Virus record (IMG/VR): IMGVR_UViG_3300030419_006795
Span: 37,933-101,932 of that record
Length of the DNA stretch: 64,000 nucleotides
Strand: one strand, 5' to 3'
Source: a virus
Position 1 is the stretch's first letter; each line of letters starts with the position of its first letter. The notes below the pieces were generated by a model. That model was not told the origin of the DNA, searched no databases, and saw only the letters and a list, made by a program, of their open reading frames with translations. The position numbers and the translations under genes were made by a program. Positions 25,003 to 34,429 of this stretch are shown in pieces.

Positions 25003-26089
25003 ATTTTATTCCAGCTAGTCTTTTCAAACGTTCCGACAGCGGATCGTCTGAGGGCTCCTCTTTACGAGAACCCCTTATAATTGCGGAGGGTCGTGCGATT
25101 GCTTCGCTCAATGATTTTGGAGTACGTTTCTCTTTCGTACTACCCACTGTGCTTTGAAGGGTTTCACATAATACCTTCGCTTCTTCAACTGAACCTGCAT
25201 TTGAAATAGCTTCGACAATTTTACTTTTTTGTCGCTCATTCAAGGAGGCGCTACTGAGTATTCGGTTCGTATACAGTAATCTTGCATTTGAAAGATTAAC
25301 TTCGTCGAGTTTATCTTTCAGCGCAACCACTGCGGATGAAAACTTTTCATTTTGATCTTTAAGAGAGTTGTTCTCTTCCATCAATTCTTCTACAGCCTTT
25401 TTGAGAGCCTTTACGTCTTCTTCGACTTCATCGTCGCGTCGGCGTGCTAACTCTCTTTCCATTTCAGCTTCAATGTGCTCAGCCGGGCGTCCAGCCCAGC
25501 CAGATAATGCCGGTTTTAAATCAACCGTCAATTTTTCATAAATCTTATCTACTAATTCATCTTCAAAAGAGTATTCTAATTCCTCATCTTCATCGAGCAA
25601 TTCTTCCTCTTCTTCTTCAATAACTTCTGAATCATCAATCTCTTGTTCTTCGGACTCATCCTCGGATAATAATTCGACGATAACATCGTCTGAAATTTCA
25701 AAATCTTCGGACTCGGCAACTTGTTGTAAAACGGCTTCTTGGTCCTCTGCAGATCCCATGTCGGATGTTGTTAGGTCTGCTGCAGCCTTGGAAAGCGCCG
25801 AAAGATCAATATCCAATTCAATTTGTTCATCTTCATCGGGGCATGGACATGCTTTGTCTCCATCAAGTGCAGCAAGCGGAGTGTCTGGTGCAGGATCGTC
25901 CATGGGCTCCGGGCCCGCATCCATTCCCAAAGGATCCATTGCAAGAGGTGCGTCTTGTTCAAGCAGCTTGTCAAGCGTTTGCTTAACCTCGCTGGAATAT
26001 TTTTCAACAATTGCGTTTTCTGCGTTTTTAAGAGCCGCCTCTTTTAGGGCAGTGGCGTCTATAATTGCTTGGTCGAGCATCGATGACAT
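25001..26089 (-). CDS. Prohead scaffold (core) protein (gp22-like)
   Basis: A 362-residue, very acidic protein with long Glu/Asp runs (about 135-180) and a coiled coil (about 220-270), followed by LSNARLLYTNRILSSASLNE, which I recognise from gp22-type scaffold proteins of T4-like phages. It forms the core on which the capsid assembles and is degraded by the prohead protease. It lies immediately upstream of the capsid gene, 25 bases apart, as 22-23 in T4. ATG follows TTTTGGAGAA. Confidence 0.88.
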   Translation of the reverse strand: MSSMLDQAIIDATALKEAALKNAENAIVEKYSSEVKQTLDKLLEQDAPLAMDPLGMDAGPEPMDDPAPDTPLAALDGDKACPCPDEDEQIELDIDLSALSKAAADLTTSDMGSAEDQEAVLQQVAESEDFEISDDVIVELLSEDESEEQEIDDSEVIEEEEEELLDEDEELEYSFEDELVDKIYEKLTVDLKPALSGWAGRPAEHIEAEMERELARRRDDEVEEDVKALKKAVEELMEENNSLKDQNEKFSSAVVALKDKLDEVNLSNARLLYTNRILSSASLNERQKSKIVEAISNAGSVEEAKVLCETLQSTVGSTKEKRTPKSLSEAIARPSAIIRGSRKEEPSDDPLSERLKRLAGIK

Positions 26090-26123
26090 ATAAAATTCTC
26101 CAAAATTTAATTATATTTCAAAA

Positions 26124-26132
26124 ATAAATAGT
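26124..26132 (-). promoter_or_regulatory. Candidate late promoter element before scaffold-capsid genes
   Basis: Minus strand GTTACTATTTATT, 35 bases before the scaffold ATG. A separate TATAAT lies 19 bases nearer the gene but lacks a -35 box. Confidence 0.45.
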
Positions 26133-26196
26133 AACTAATTGACATAAAAGACGTTTTTAATTCGACGCATGGGGATGAGCATTTGTTTAGCAATTA

Positions 26197-29100
26197 TCAC
26201 TGCTCAACCCAATCCCCACTTGGATTAAAATATATCGTCTTACCAGTAGAAGAGCTTACTGCATAACCGATCACTCGCGATACATCCCCGCTTGCTGTGG
26301 GCTGTGTTTGGGTCATCTCTCCCGGCGTCGTAGATACATAAAGTGCTGATCCGTGGGTTAATTTATACACCGGCGATGCCGTCAGTGTGCCCGATATGTT
26401 TGCGTAACCATTGACCAATAATCCATCTGATATCCCAGTGCCCAGTGCAATGCCAAGCATGACACCACCACATGATGCTACCGCGTCAGCGTCAGCGTGC
26501 TTCCAGATCCCACCCGTTGCAAGATACATAAGCTTTCCTATGGCCAGAGTATCGCTGGAGTCCTCTGTTCCGAAGAACACTATTTCTCCATGCGCTTTGT
26601 TTGCGGGGAGTGCGTCAACACCCTTTTGGCGAGACGACATCGCTGTGGATTCAATTGAAAGGCTTCCAATTGAGTCAACTCCGACAAAAGCAAAATTAGC
26701 ATCATCATAGTTTAGTCTTAATTGCGATGACGCATATGTTGGCGGCGATGTTGCTGCATGTGTCAAAGTTGCCTGTGAACCTGTTAAGCCGTATCCGTAT
26801 ACGTGACCACCTGTAAAGTGAGTAGATGCGCTCATGTGGGTTCCAGCTTCAACGAAACCTGTGTATACCGCTTCGCCTCCAACGTGAGAGAAGCCGTGCA
26901 CGGAGGATGCTGAAAGAAGACCGAAGAACGTTCCAAGTGTACCAGTCACACCATAAGCATATACGTGACCACCTGTGAAGTGGGTAGCTGCGCTCATATA
27001 AGTGCCGGCTTCGACGAATCCGGTATATGTAGCCTCACCTCCAACATGAGAGAAGCCGTGCACAGAGGATGCCGAGAGCAGTCCAAAGAATGTTCCAAGT
27101 GTACCAGTAATTCCGTAAGCGGAGACTGCGCCACCAGTTATTTCTGTAGATGCTGATACGGTCGTAGGCGCCCAAACATGAGCGTACATGGTTGATGCTG
27201 ACAGAATATCAAATTTACCAGTGTGTCCTCTATGCCAACCACCGGTGATTTCCGTAGAAGCTGACACGTTCGATCCTATGAATACTGATGCGGAGACTGT
27301 GCCGGCATGTTCTCCGTGTGTGGTTCGTACAGCAAAACCCTCATAAGAAGATGCACTGACAACGCCACTGAATGTGCCCAGCGTACCAGTAATTCCGTAA
27401 GCGGAGACTGCGCCACCAGTTATTTCTGTAGATGCTGATACGGTCGATGGGGAGAAGACGTGAGCATGCACCGTCGATGCTGACAGAATGTCAAATTTGC
27501 CGGTGTGTCCCCTATGCCAACCACCGGTGATTTCCGTAGAAGCTGATACATTCGATCCTATGAATACTGATGCAGAAACTGTGCCAGCATGTTCGCCATG
27601 AGTAGTTCGTACGGCAAAGCCCTCATAAGAAGACGCACTGACGACGCTGCTGAATGTTCCCAATGAAGCGGTAACGCCGTAAGCATAAACGTGTCCACCA
27701 GTTAAGAATAGAGACGCTGATACATTGTTGTGTGCAATGAATTCGTCGCCAGTATGCGAATATGCCAACAATACAGATGCTGTGACTTCCGTAGCACTGA
27801 TGTTTGTAATTGTCGCTTTTGAGCCGGTTATACCGTATGCATAAACATGACCACCAGTTAAATATAGCGAGGCGGAGATAGTCGATGGAGAGAAGACATG
27901 AGCATGTATCGTCGATGCTGACAGAATATCAAATTTGCCAGTGTGTCCTCTGTGCCAACCACCGGTGATTTCTGTTGAGGCTGATACATTCGATCCTATG
28001 AATACTGATGCAGAGACTGTACCAGCGTGTTCTCCGTGTGTGGTTCGCACAGCAAAACCTTCGTAAGAAGATGCACTGACGACGCCACTGAATGTTCCGA
28101 GTGTTCCAGTAATTCCAAATGCCGAGACGGCGCCGCCGGTTATTTCTGTAGATGCTGATACGGTCGATGGGGAGAAGACGTGAGCATGCACCGTCGATGC
28201 TGACAGAATGTCAAATTTGCCGGTGTGGCCCATGTGTAAGCCGCCACTTACAATAGTGGAGGCAGACAACGTTGTACCAAACAACAGCGAAGACGAGACA
28301 TGCGTTGCAAATTCGCCTTTAGCGCCTTCGAACTTAAATCCTTTATGCCAACCGCCAGAAACCACCGTAGAGGCAGATATGGTCGATGGGGAGAAGGCGT
28401 GAGCATACACCGTCGATGCTGACAGAATATCAAATTTGCCGGTATGGCCCATATGCAAACCGCCACTTACAAGAGTTGACGCAGACAATGTTGTACCATA
28501 CAGAAGCGAAGATGAAACGTGAGTGCCAACTTCGACCTTGTCGCCGGCAAACTTATGCATATCAGCCCAGCCACCAGTAATCTCTTGAATTGTCGCTAGC
28601 GATCCGGTTATGCCATACGCCATTAACTGACTACCGGTTACAACGCCCAGACCGCCGACGGTAAGTGTGTTACCGTCAAAAGTAAGATTGCCCTCAACAG
28701 TAAAAGTGTTATCAGATGTTTTCCAAGTTATAACGCCATCGTCGTCATCACCCGAAACGCTTCTAGCGGAACCGCCGCCGCCGCCATCTGGAGTCGACAA
28801 CACAATTTTACCAGTTGTTGTCATAGCCAAGTAGCTTCCGCCGCCGGCGCGGGAACCGCTTTCCACGGTGTCAGTGTCGATTACCAAGCTAGAACCGCTT
28901 AGAACAAGGCCACCTGCATCTGAGCCTGAAATTGTTAGGAAATCTTGGCCGGCCTCATCGTACCTGATGTGTGATTCTTGATCTGTGCCAAAGTGGACTT
29001 TGTCATCATCCTCAACAAGGGCGCCCATTGACATCGTAAGAAACTCAGTAACCATCAAGCCGAATGTACCGCGGTGTGCTTTAACTTGTCCACCTGTCAC

Positions 29101-30462
29101 TAACAAACTAGCAGAGACCATCGAGCCTTTATAAAGAGATGATGACACGTGACCCGGGAAACGACCATCATAGGCTGTAACATATGCTCCGCTAATTCCG
29201 TGTGTTGGCGCAACCAATCCATAGGATGCTGTAAGGTGGCTGCCTATAGTGGTTGTGTGGTCGATGGTTGAGCCAAGTATCGATGAGCCACTAACTATTA
29301 GTTCGCCGGCCATAATTGTTAAGGCGGGGCTTGAGCCAGAAATTGTGACGGATCCAGTTACCTCAACTGTGCCATCTGTAATCGTTGTGCTGCCGGCAGA
29401 GCCGCTTTCCGGCGTTGAGCCACTATAGTGCGAACCACTGGTTGAGTGCATAGTTGTGCTGTCTGTGTCTTCGTATGTAGTCCCGCCCGGCGTTGTGGTA
29501 GTGGTTCCCGGGGTCGACCCGCTCATATAAGAGCCAGTCGCAGATGTCGAAGTGGTACTTCCGCCGGCGTCTGTATATGTGGATGAGCCCGATCCATGGG
29601 TTGCAGATCCGCCCGAACCAGTCATAGATGAGCCGGTCGCAGATGTCGAAGTACTGCTTCCACCAGCGTCTGTATGTGTGGTTGAGCCTGATGTTGTCGA
29701 TGTTGATCCGCCGGAGCCCGAGATTCCGGTTTCGTTTGCAGAAATGGTAGTGGTGCTACCGCCGGCATCCGTATATTCTGTGGAGCCTGTTGATGTCGTT
29801 GTCGAACCTCCAGAGCCTGATGTGTATGAACCAGTTGCAGAAACAGTAGTGGTGCTTCCACCAGCGTCTGTGTACGATGTAGATCCTGATGTTGTTGAAG
29901 TAGAGCCTCCGGAGCCTGTGGTATATGAGCCAGTTGCAGAAGTTGAATGTGTGCTACCGTCAGCGCTTGTGTAAATTGATGAACCCGAACTGTGGGTTGC
30001 TGAACCGCCAGAGCCAGTTCCGGCGCCGCCTCCGGAGCCACTAATATAAGAACCAGTCGCAGATGTCGAAGTGGTGCTGCCATCAGCACTTGTGTGGGAT
30101 GTAGAGCCTGATGTTGTCGATGTTGAACCGCCAGAACCCGTAGTGTATGAGCCAGTTGCAGAAGTTGAGTGTGTGCCATCAGCATCGGTGTATGTTGAGG
30201 AACCAGAGCCGTGCGTTGCGGAGCCTGCTGAGCCGCTGGTAACAGATCCGGTCGCAGAGGTTGACGTACTGCTGCCGGCGGCATCGGCAAATGTAGTTGA
30301 ACCTGATGTTGTGGTCGAGGATCCATGGGCGCCGCTAAGCTCGGTACCACTTCCTGAAACTGTAATTGCGCCTTCAGATCCGGTGACAATAAATGAGCCT
30401 GTAATAGCTACCGATCCTGCTGAACCGGATATACCTGCTGAAGTTATTACTATTTTGCCCAT
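26197..30462 (-). CDS. Very long repetitive fibre-like protein
   Basis: A 1421-residue protein in three parts. Residues about 35-350 are low-complexity Gly/Ser/Thr in 25-30 residue units (TGSGGSTSTTSGSTxxTxADG). Residues about 600-1235 are longer repeats built from modules such as HTGKFDILSASTVHAHVFSP, STEITGGAVSAYGITGTLGT and SSYEGFAVRTTHGEHAGTVS. The last 170 residues (HGEIVFFGTEDSSDTLAIGK, GDVSRVIGYAVSS, IYFNPSGDWVEQ) are a compact tip-like domain that I associate with environmental phage fibres. It starts at the TAATG overlap with the upstream fibre gene. Likely a head or tail fibre; receptor binding is inference. Confidence 0.78.
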   Translation of the reverse strand: MGKIVITSAGISGSAGSVAITGSFIVTGSEGAITVSGSGTELSGAHGSSTTTSGSTTFADAAGSSTSTSATGSVTSGSAGSATHGSGSSTYTDADGTHSTSATGSYTTGSGGSTSTTSGSTSHTSADGSTTSTSATGSYISGSGGGAGTGSGGSATHSSGSSIYTSADGSTHSTSATGSYTTGSGGSTSTTSGSTSYTDAGGSTTTVSATGSYTSGSGGSTTTSTGSTEYTDAGGSTTTISANETGISGSGGSTSTTSGSTTHTDAGGSSTSTSATGSSMTGSGGSATHGSGSSTYTDAGGSTTSTSATGSYMSGSTPGTTTTTPGGTTYEDTDSTTMHSTSGSHYSGSTPESGSAGSTTITDGTVEVTGSVTISGSSPALTIMAGELIVSGSSILGSTIDHTTTIGSHLTASYGLVAPTHGISGAYVTAYDGRFPGHVSSSLYKGSMVSASLLVTGGQVKAHRGTFGLMVTEFLTMSMGALVEDDDKVHFGTDQESHIRYDEAGQDFLTISGSDAGGLVLSGSSLVIDTDTVESGSRAGGGSYLAMTTTGKIVLSTPDGGGGGSARSVSGDDDDGVITWKTSDNTFTVEGNLTFDGNTLTVGGLGVVTGSQLMAYGITGSLATIQEITGGWADMHKFAGDKVEVGTHVSSSLLYGTTLSASTLVSGGLHMGHTGKFDILSASTVYAHAFSPSTISASTVVSGGWHKGFKFEGAKGEFATHVSSSLLFGTTLSASTIVSGGLHMGHTGKFDILSASTVHAHVFSPSTVSASTEITGGAVSAFGITGTLGTFSGVVSASSYEGFAVRTTHGEHAGTVSASVFIGSNVSASTEITGGWHRGHTGKFDILSASTIHAHVFSPSTISASLYLTGGHVYAYGITGSKATITNISATEVTASVLLAYSHTGDEFIAHNNVSASLFLTGGHVYAYGVTASLGTFSSVVSASSYEGFAVRTTHGEHAGTVSASVFIGSNVSASTEITGGWHRGHTGKFDILSASTVHAHVFSPSTVSASTEITGGAVSAYGITGTLGTFSGVVSASSYEGFAVRTTHGEHAGTVSASVFIGSNVSASTEITGGWHRGHTGKFDILSASTMYAHVWAPTTVSASTEITGGAVSAYGITGTLGTFFGLLSASSVHGFSHVGGEATYTGFVEAGTYMSAATHFTGGHVYAYGVTGTLGTFFGLLSASSVHGFSHVGGEAVYTGFVEAGTHMSASTHFTGGHVYGYGLTGSQATLTHAATSPPTYASSQLRLNYDDANFAFVGVDSIGSLSIESTAMSSRQKGVDALPANKAHGEIVFFGTEDSSDTLAIGKLMYLATGGIWKHADADAVASCGGVMLGIALGTGISDGLLVNGYANISGTLTASPVYKLTHGSALYVSTTPGEMTQTQPTASGDVSRVIGYAVSSSTGKTIYFNPSGDWVEQ
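26780..28620 (-). repeat. Long internal coding repeats with near-identical DNA
   Basis: Modules recur with little change. For example, the stretch starting at 27421 and that starting at 28141 are identical for more than 80 bases, exactly 720 bases (240 codons) apart. Other partial copies begin near 27120 and 27880. Confidence 0.85.
29410..30360 (-). repeat. Low-complexity Gly/Ser/Thr-coding tandem repeats
   Basis: About ten degenerate units of 75-100 bases encode TGSGG(S/A)T..SGST..DAGGSTT-type peptides. Units vary in length and sequence but keep the reading frame. Confidence 0.8.
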
Positions 30463-32747
30463 TACTCTTCAATCTCCTCTAATACGAATTTGTACAGCTT
30501 TCCTGTTTTTTGATTCCTTATACTCAAATAGTCTGCTTCCTCGACAATCAACCAATCGCCTCTATCATTATTTAAACGAAGGTCACCAGTTGTAATGTTT
30601 GCTGTATAAATATGTGCCCATCGTTTCGAAGCAGAACCCAAGTTAATGTCATTATCGTTAAGGGGAAGAATATCATTGCCAGTTGGATCGACTATAATGT
30701 CACCAGCAGCATTAAGAAGTAAATTGCCATCAGGATTTATTGTAAGATGGGCGTCCGCACCATCATCATCAACCGTTAAAATTGTTGTTGCGCCGGCGAG
30801 ACCTGTTGAAATCGTGCATTTATCGCCGGTATCGGCGGAAGAAAGTAACTCAATATGAGTGTTGGTGTCGGCCTGACCTAAATTAATTGAAAGGCCAGTG
30901 TTTGTATGTGTTCCATCAGCATCGCCGGTCATCACAATTCTGTGACCATAGGAATTTAACGTGCCGTCGCCGGCGACGTTGGTTTCGATATCTGTTTGGA
31001 TTCCAACCACAACACCGGTGGCGCTTGTGATCTCTCCAGTCTGATCTAGATCGATTTGAAGACCGGTTACAGCATCAACAGCTGCAGTACCGTTTGCATT
31101 TCTATCAATTTTAATGCCAGCAACGCCGCCGTTACTATCAGATTGTACAAGTAGCGCAGTGGCGTTAATGGCAGCGCCGGCGTTTTGCACAACTGCTGCT
31201 ACATTTCTAGTGCTGTTGTTCGTTGATTCGCTTTCGACATAAAACGCAGTACCAGTCGTGAGCGCATCCGCTGAAATATTAAGCGCCTTAGCAGTTGTAA
31301 CCGCATCTGCTGCAATATCAACAACATTCGCATCAATATTCTCAGCGGCGATACTAAGGGCAATCGCGTCTGTATCATCATTATCAATAAGAAGGGCCGT
31401 TGCTCCCGAGTCTGAATCATTTTCTATCTCAACCCCGTCGCCGTCAATCTTAATTGCGCCATCAATATCCATTGTAAGATCTGCGCCGTGATCGGAGCCA
31501 TTCTCATACGTTTTAAGGGTGGTCGCGCCGGCGGCTGTTACTTCAATTGCAAAATAGTCCGCGGTGTCGGCAGAGCTAACAATTAGCAAATCCTGACCGC
31601 CATCAGCACAGTTGATTATGAGGCCCTTGTTGGTGTCGGCGCCAACAGCAGTCAACTCCATGCCGGTGGCGGCTGATGTGCCGTTGCCACCGCCGGTTGC
31701 AGTAATGACTGCGCCTTTTACAGTTGGCGTGCCGGCGTTTGCAGCATGTGACAAGGTCGGGGTCACCTGAATACCAGTCATGTTATTGACGCCGGCTGTT
31801 GCTGTTGTGTTATCCACGTCGATGGTAGCCCCATAGATCGTGTTCGCAGTAGTCGAAGTGCCAGTTTTATCTAAGTCAATTTCGAGGCCAGTGACGGTCG
31901 ATGCATTAACGCTCGAATAGTCCTTGTCCAAGATCATTCCGGTACCGCCGCCAACAGATATAACTTTCAATGCAGTAGCTGAGGTAGCGCTAGCGTGTTG
32001 TTGATGAACAAGCACTAAATCTCTGGAAGTGTTGTTTGCTGAGTTGTCTTGAATTTTCATCGCGGCGCCTGAAGTTAGAGCGTCTGCTGAAACATCAATT
32101 ACATTTGCTGTTGTCACTGCATCTGCTGTAATTTCTAAAACATTAGCGGTTGTTTGTGCTGCTTCGATGTGCATTGCTACTTCATCGACATCATTCGCAT
32201 CGATTACAAGTGCCGTTAAAGCCTCGCCATCAGCAACTGATATTTCTGCCTTCGCATCATTCGAAGACCCTGCGCTGTGAGGTGTAGATTTCGGTTCTTT
32301 TTCGCCAATTCCAAATCTATCTAAAACATATGAATTTATTGCATTCAGCGTGCTGGCGCCTGTTACCTGTAAGGAACCTGAAAAGCTGTGTTTATCGCGG
32401 TTAACACCCTGACCAAAGCTGGTTGATCCAGATTGATGTATCTCAGTTAAAGTTGTTGTTATAACATCGAAACTGTTTGCAAAAATTGTGCCGCTAACTC
32501 TTATGTTTCCTGATACTTGGAGGAATGGCGGGTGGAAGGTGGCGCCGACGTCGAGTGTGCTTGTGTACGCACTGCCCGATGCAATTGTAAATCCCTCAGA
32601 GATAGCTGCGGCCGGGCGGATCCACATAAGCTCTTCTTGACCACGAATAGATCTATGGCCATCTTTAAACATAACTGAGCCAGTTGGCCCGGTCGATCCC
32701 GTTACAATCTCGGGATCACAATCGATATATGCCCATCCTATTCCCAT
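30462..32747 (-). CDS. Fibre-like structural protein with internal repeats
   Basis: A 761-residue beta-rich protein. The N-terminus (GIGWAYIDCDPEIVTGSTGPTGS) includes a short collagen-like GSTGPTGS stretch. Two related halves, about 175-400 and 455-680, repeat motifs such as TALVIDANDVDEVAMHIEAA, ITADAVTTANVIDVSADALT and GLEIDLDKTGTST. The C-terminus has NDINLGSASKRWAHIYTANI and RGDWLIVEEADYLSIRNQKT, common at fibre ends in environmental phages. It shares its last base with the start of the 1421-residue gene, so the two are coupled and probably form one appendage. It is inserted between the protease block and scaffold relative to T4 order. Confidence 0.78.
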   Translation of the reverse strand: MGIGWAYIDCDPEIVTGSTGPTGSVMFKDGHRSIRGQEELMWIRPAAAISEGFTIASGSAYTSTLDVGATFHPPFLQVSGNIRVSGTIFANSFDVITTTLTEIHQSGSTSFGQGVNRDKHSFSGSLQVTGASTLNAINSYVLDRFGIGEKEPKSTPHSAGSSNDAKAEISVADGEALTALVIDANDVDEVAMHIEAAQTTANVLEITADAVTTANVIDVSADALTSGAAMKIQDNSANNTSRDLVLVHQQHASATSATALKVISVGGGTGMILDKDYSSVNASTVTGLEIDLDKTGTSTTANTIYGATIDVDNTTATAGVNNMTGIQVTPTLSHAANAGTPTVKGAVITATGGGNGTSAATGMELTAVGADTNKGLIINCADGGQDLLIVSSADTADYFAIEVTAAGATTLKTYENGSDHGADLTMDIDGAIKIDGDGVEIENDSDSGATALLIDNDDTDAIALSIAAENIDANVVDIAADAVTTAKALNISADALTTGTAFYVESESTNNSTRNVAAVVQNAGAAINATALLVQSDSNGGVAGIKIDRNANGTAAVDAVTGLQIDLDQTGEITSATGVVVGIQTDIETNVAGDGTLNSYGHRIVMTGDADGTHTNTGLSINLGQADTNTHIELLSSADTGDKCTISTGLAGATTILTVDDDGADAHLTINPDGNLLLNAAGDIIVDPTGNDILPLNDNDINLGSASKRWAHIYTANITTGDLRLNNDRGDWLIVEEADYLSIRNQKTGKLYKFVLEEIEE

Positions 32748-32780
32748 CTACTCACATACTCCACATACTGATACTTAAAC

Positions 32781-32789
32781 ATAAATAGT
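32781..32789 (-). promoter_or_regulatory. Candidate late promoter element before the fibre genes
   Basis: Minus strand TTTTAACTATTTATG, 34 bases before the ATG of the 761-residue fibre gene. Confidence 0.5.
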
Positions 32790-32799
32790 TAAAATAAAA

Positions 32800-33030
32800 C
32801 TATTTGCGCCTTTGCCGACGTCTTAACCGTCGGGCTTCTTGTCTTTTCCTTTCGCGTTGGGCTTTAATCCTCTTTTGCTTCTTTTTGACCGATGGCTTTT
32901 TATAATGCTTTCGATCTCTAACTTCTTCAACAATCTTCTCTTTTTTTACTTTTTTTATAAACCTTCTAATAAGCCGATCCGCCGGCTCGTTTCTTCTGGA
33001 TTTTAAATGTACATTACATTTTTTTCTCAT
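32800..33030 (-). CDS. rpsU: Ribosomal protein bS21 homologue
   Basis: A 76-residue, extremely basic protein. NEPADRLIRRFIKKVKKEKI (about 14-33), then VEEVRDRKHYKKPSVKKKQK, aligns along its whole length with bS21 (E. coli NEPFDVALRRF..., EVRRREFYEKP...). S21 sits at the mRNA exit side of the 30S subunit near the anti-Shine-Dalgarno and is needed for initiation. Phage copies are known in several environmental phages and are thought to replace the host protein. The gene lies between the head cluster and the fibre genes; its ATG directly follows the upstream TAA, and no strong Shine-Dalgarno is seen, so coupling is likely. Confidence 0.9.
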   Translation of the reverse strand: MRKKCNVHLKSRRNEPADRLIRRFIKKVKKEKIVEEVRDRKHYKKPSVKKKQKRIKAQRERKRQEARRLRRRQRRK

Positions 33031-33447
33031 TTAAACTAATTTACCCCACATTTTGGAAGCTTCAGCCAATGGTCCGGCGAAAGGAACACCCGGATCGTCA
33101 TGTTCTCCCAAATCAGTTGAGCCCGGCTTGGGGGCACCGCTATCAGAAATCGGTTTTGTACCCTCAAATAAATCAACGCCATTGTAGGCGTCTGAGCCGA
33201 TGGCGTCTAATAGTCTTTTTTGGTGTTGATTTATCTTCTTTTTGGTCTCTGCTATTCTTTTGTAATCAAGTTCTTGTTTCGGTGCTGTTTTTGCTGTTTT
33301 TGCCTTCTCGACGATTGGTGGTGCCGAGGAAACTCCTTTTACCACCTCACTTACAATTCCAGAAAGCAACCCTTCTTCTAGAAGGGTTTCTTGTACGCAC
33401 TCTTTCACTAGTGGTTTTATAAGCTTCTTTAAATCTGCCTTATTCAT
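33031..33447 (-). CDS. Small protein with N-terminal helix and LEE-G site, unknown
   Basis: A 138-residue protein whose N-terminus (NKADLKKLIKPLVKECVQET, then LLEEG) is an amphipathic helix related in style to the LRxIIxEE motif of several small proteins in this window. The middle has a Lys-rich helix (KRIAETKKKINQHQKRLLDA), the end is Pro/Gly rich. It overlaps the prohead protease 3' end by 8 bases, with GAGG upstream. It could be a head-internal protein, but no family is recognised. Confidence 0.75.
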   Translation of the reverse strand: MNKADLKKLIKPLVKECVQETLLEEGLLSGIVSEVVKGVSSAPPIVEKAKTAKTAPKQELDYKRIAETKKKINQHQKRLLDAIGSDAYNGVDLFEGTKPISDSGAPKPGSTDLGEHDDPGVPFAGPLAEASKMWGKLV

Positions 33448-34045
33448 CTAGAGCCTCGTTGATTAATCTGTTGATTTTATCTGCTTTTGTGAAGATGTTT
33501 GATTCTTTTAAGCTTTTAGACTCTTTCATCATGTAGGCGCCGGGTGTTGAAGGTTCTGATACAAAATCAAAACAAATTAACTGAAAATCATCTTCAACAA
33601 TTGTGCCATTTTGGCTTTCTTTAACAGAACCCATTCCTCTTGAAGAAATTCCGAGGCTAACACCTGATTTTACAAGCTCTTGCAGTACTTTTCCAGATGG
33701 TGTGTCCAAAATTCTAACCTTGCCCATGACATCTTGCCCCTCCCACCATATGCTGGTGCAAAGGTGTGATGCATTCTTAAGATTGATCACTGAGTCGTCT
33801 GGGTGGTCTAATTCTCCGAGCGCTCGTCGCTCTTTTACAAGCTTAGAGTAGTTTTCAACCTCACGAACAAGAACTTTGTGTGGATAAATTCTTCCATTTC
33901 CATTAACAGTGTCTGATTTTTGCATAATTCCAGACAAAATCATACCGCCGCCGGCCACAAACCTCTTCTCTTCCTCGGTTAAAAGATCCTGACAGACGCC
34001 CCCTTCACATAATTCATAAAATTCTCGTAAAAGTACCTTACCCAT
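33440..34045 (-). CDS. Prohead maturation protease (gp21-like)
   Basis: A 201-residue serine protease that matures the head by cutting scaffold and capsid propeptides. The catalytic His is likely H81 in GELDHPDD and the Ser is in SLGISSRGMGS (about 134-135); GRIYPHKVL near 51-60 is typical of the phage prohead protease fold. I choose the ATG at 34045 because AAGGGGAG lies 7 bases upstream; an upstream ATG at 34090 in the same frame has no such site. The C-terminus (KADKINRLINEALDE) is helical and may be autoprocessed. It lies upstream of scaffold and capsid, with fibre genes and bS21 inserted between. Confidence 0.9.
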   Translation of the reverse strand: MGKVLLREFYELCEGGVCQDLLTEEEKRFVAGGGMILSGIMQKSDTVNGNGRIYPHKVLVREVENYSKLVKERRALGELDHPDDSVINLKNASHLCTSIWWEGQDVMGKVRILDTPSGKVLQELVKSGVSLGISSRGMGSVKESQNGTIVEDDFQLICFDFVSEPSTPGAYMMKESKSLKESNIFTKADKINRLINEALDE

Positions 34046-34093
34046 AGCTAACTCCCCTTGCAGCAATGGCGAACTGGCTGCAACATCCATTTA

Positions 34094-34429
34094 CTAGTCC
34101 ATGTCTTTCCCATTTCTAACTCCTATTTGTATTCCGTTATCGCAAAATAAAACGTTCAAGATATATGATGTACCTGAACTAACACAACCTAAAATAAAAT
34201 AATTTATTAAAGATGTCTCAAACGTAAATAGTTGCGTATACGTACTAACGCCGCATAAAAATACGCCAACCCAAAAACCCATACACATGGGGCAGTGGAA
34301 TAATTCTCCAAATCCATTAAGCCACTGTTTAGTCGGCCTTATCTTGTTGAAAATTGTTCCGTAAATAAGAATTTGAGTTAAACCATACGCCGCCAGTACA
34401 AACCACAATAAATTAAGCAACTCTATCAT
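34094..34429 (-). CDS. Three-helix membrane protein (DUF1360-like)
   Basis: A 111-residue integral membrane protein with helices near 4-24, 48-68 and 73-95. The motif FHCPMCMGFWVG at the second helix recalls DUF1360-type membrane proteins. ATG overlaps the previous stop as ATGA, with GGAGAAGG upstream, so it is co-translated with the 155-residue protein and the FtsZ-like gene before it. A membrane anchor or a role at the host envelope is possible; no function is known to me. Confidence 0.78.
   Translation of the reverse strand: MIELLNLLWFVLAAYGLTQILIYGTIFNKIRPTKQWLNGFGELFHCPMCMGFWVGVFLCGVSTYTQLFTFETSLINYFILGCVSSGTSYILNVLFCDNGIQIGVRNGKDMD

Noticed and set aside
29410-30360. Repeat array that could suggest CRISPR
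   Set aside because: Units vary in length and sequence, keep one reading frame and have no unique spacers; they code for a fibre shaft.
29552-30595. Plus-strand Val/Pro/Glu-rich open frames
   Set aside because: They are the antisense of the Gly/Ser/Thr repeats of the fibre gene and disappear outside the repeat.
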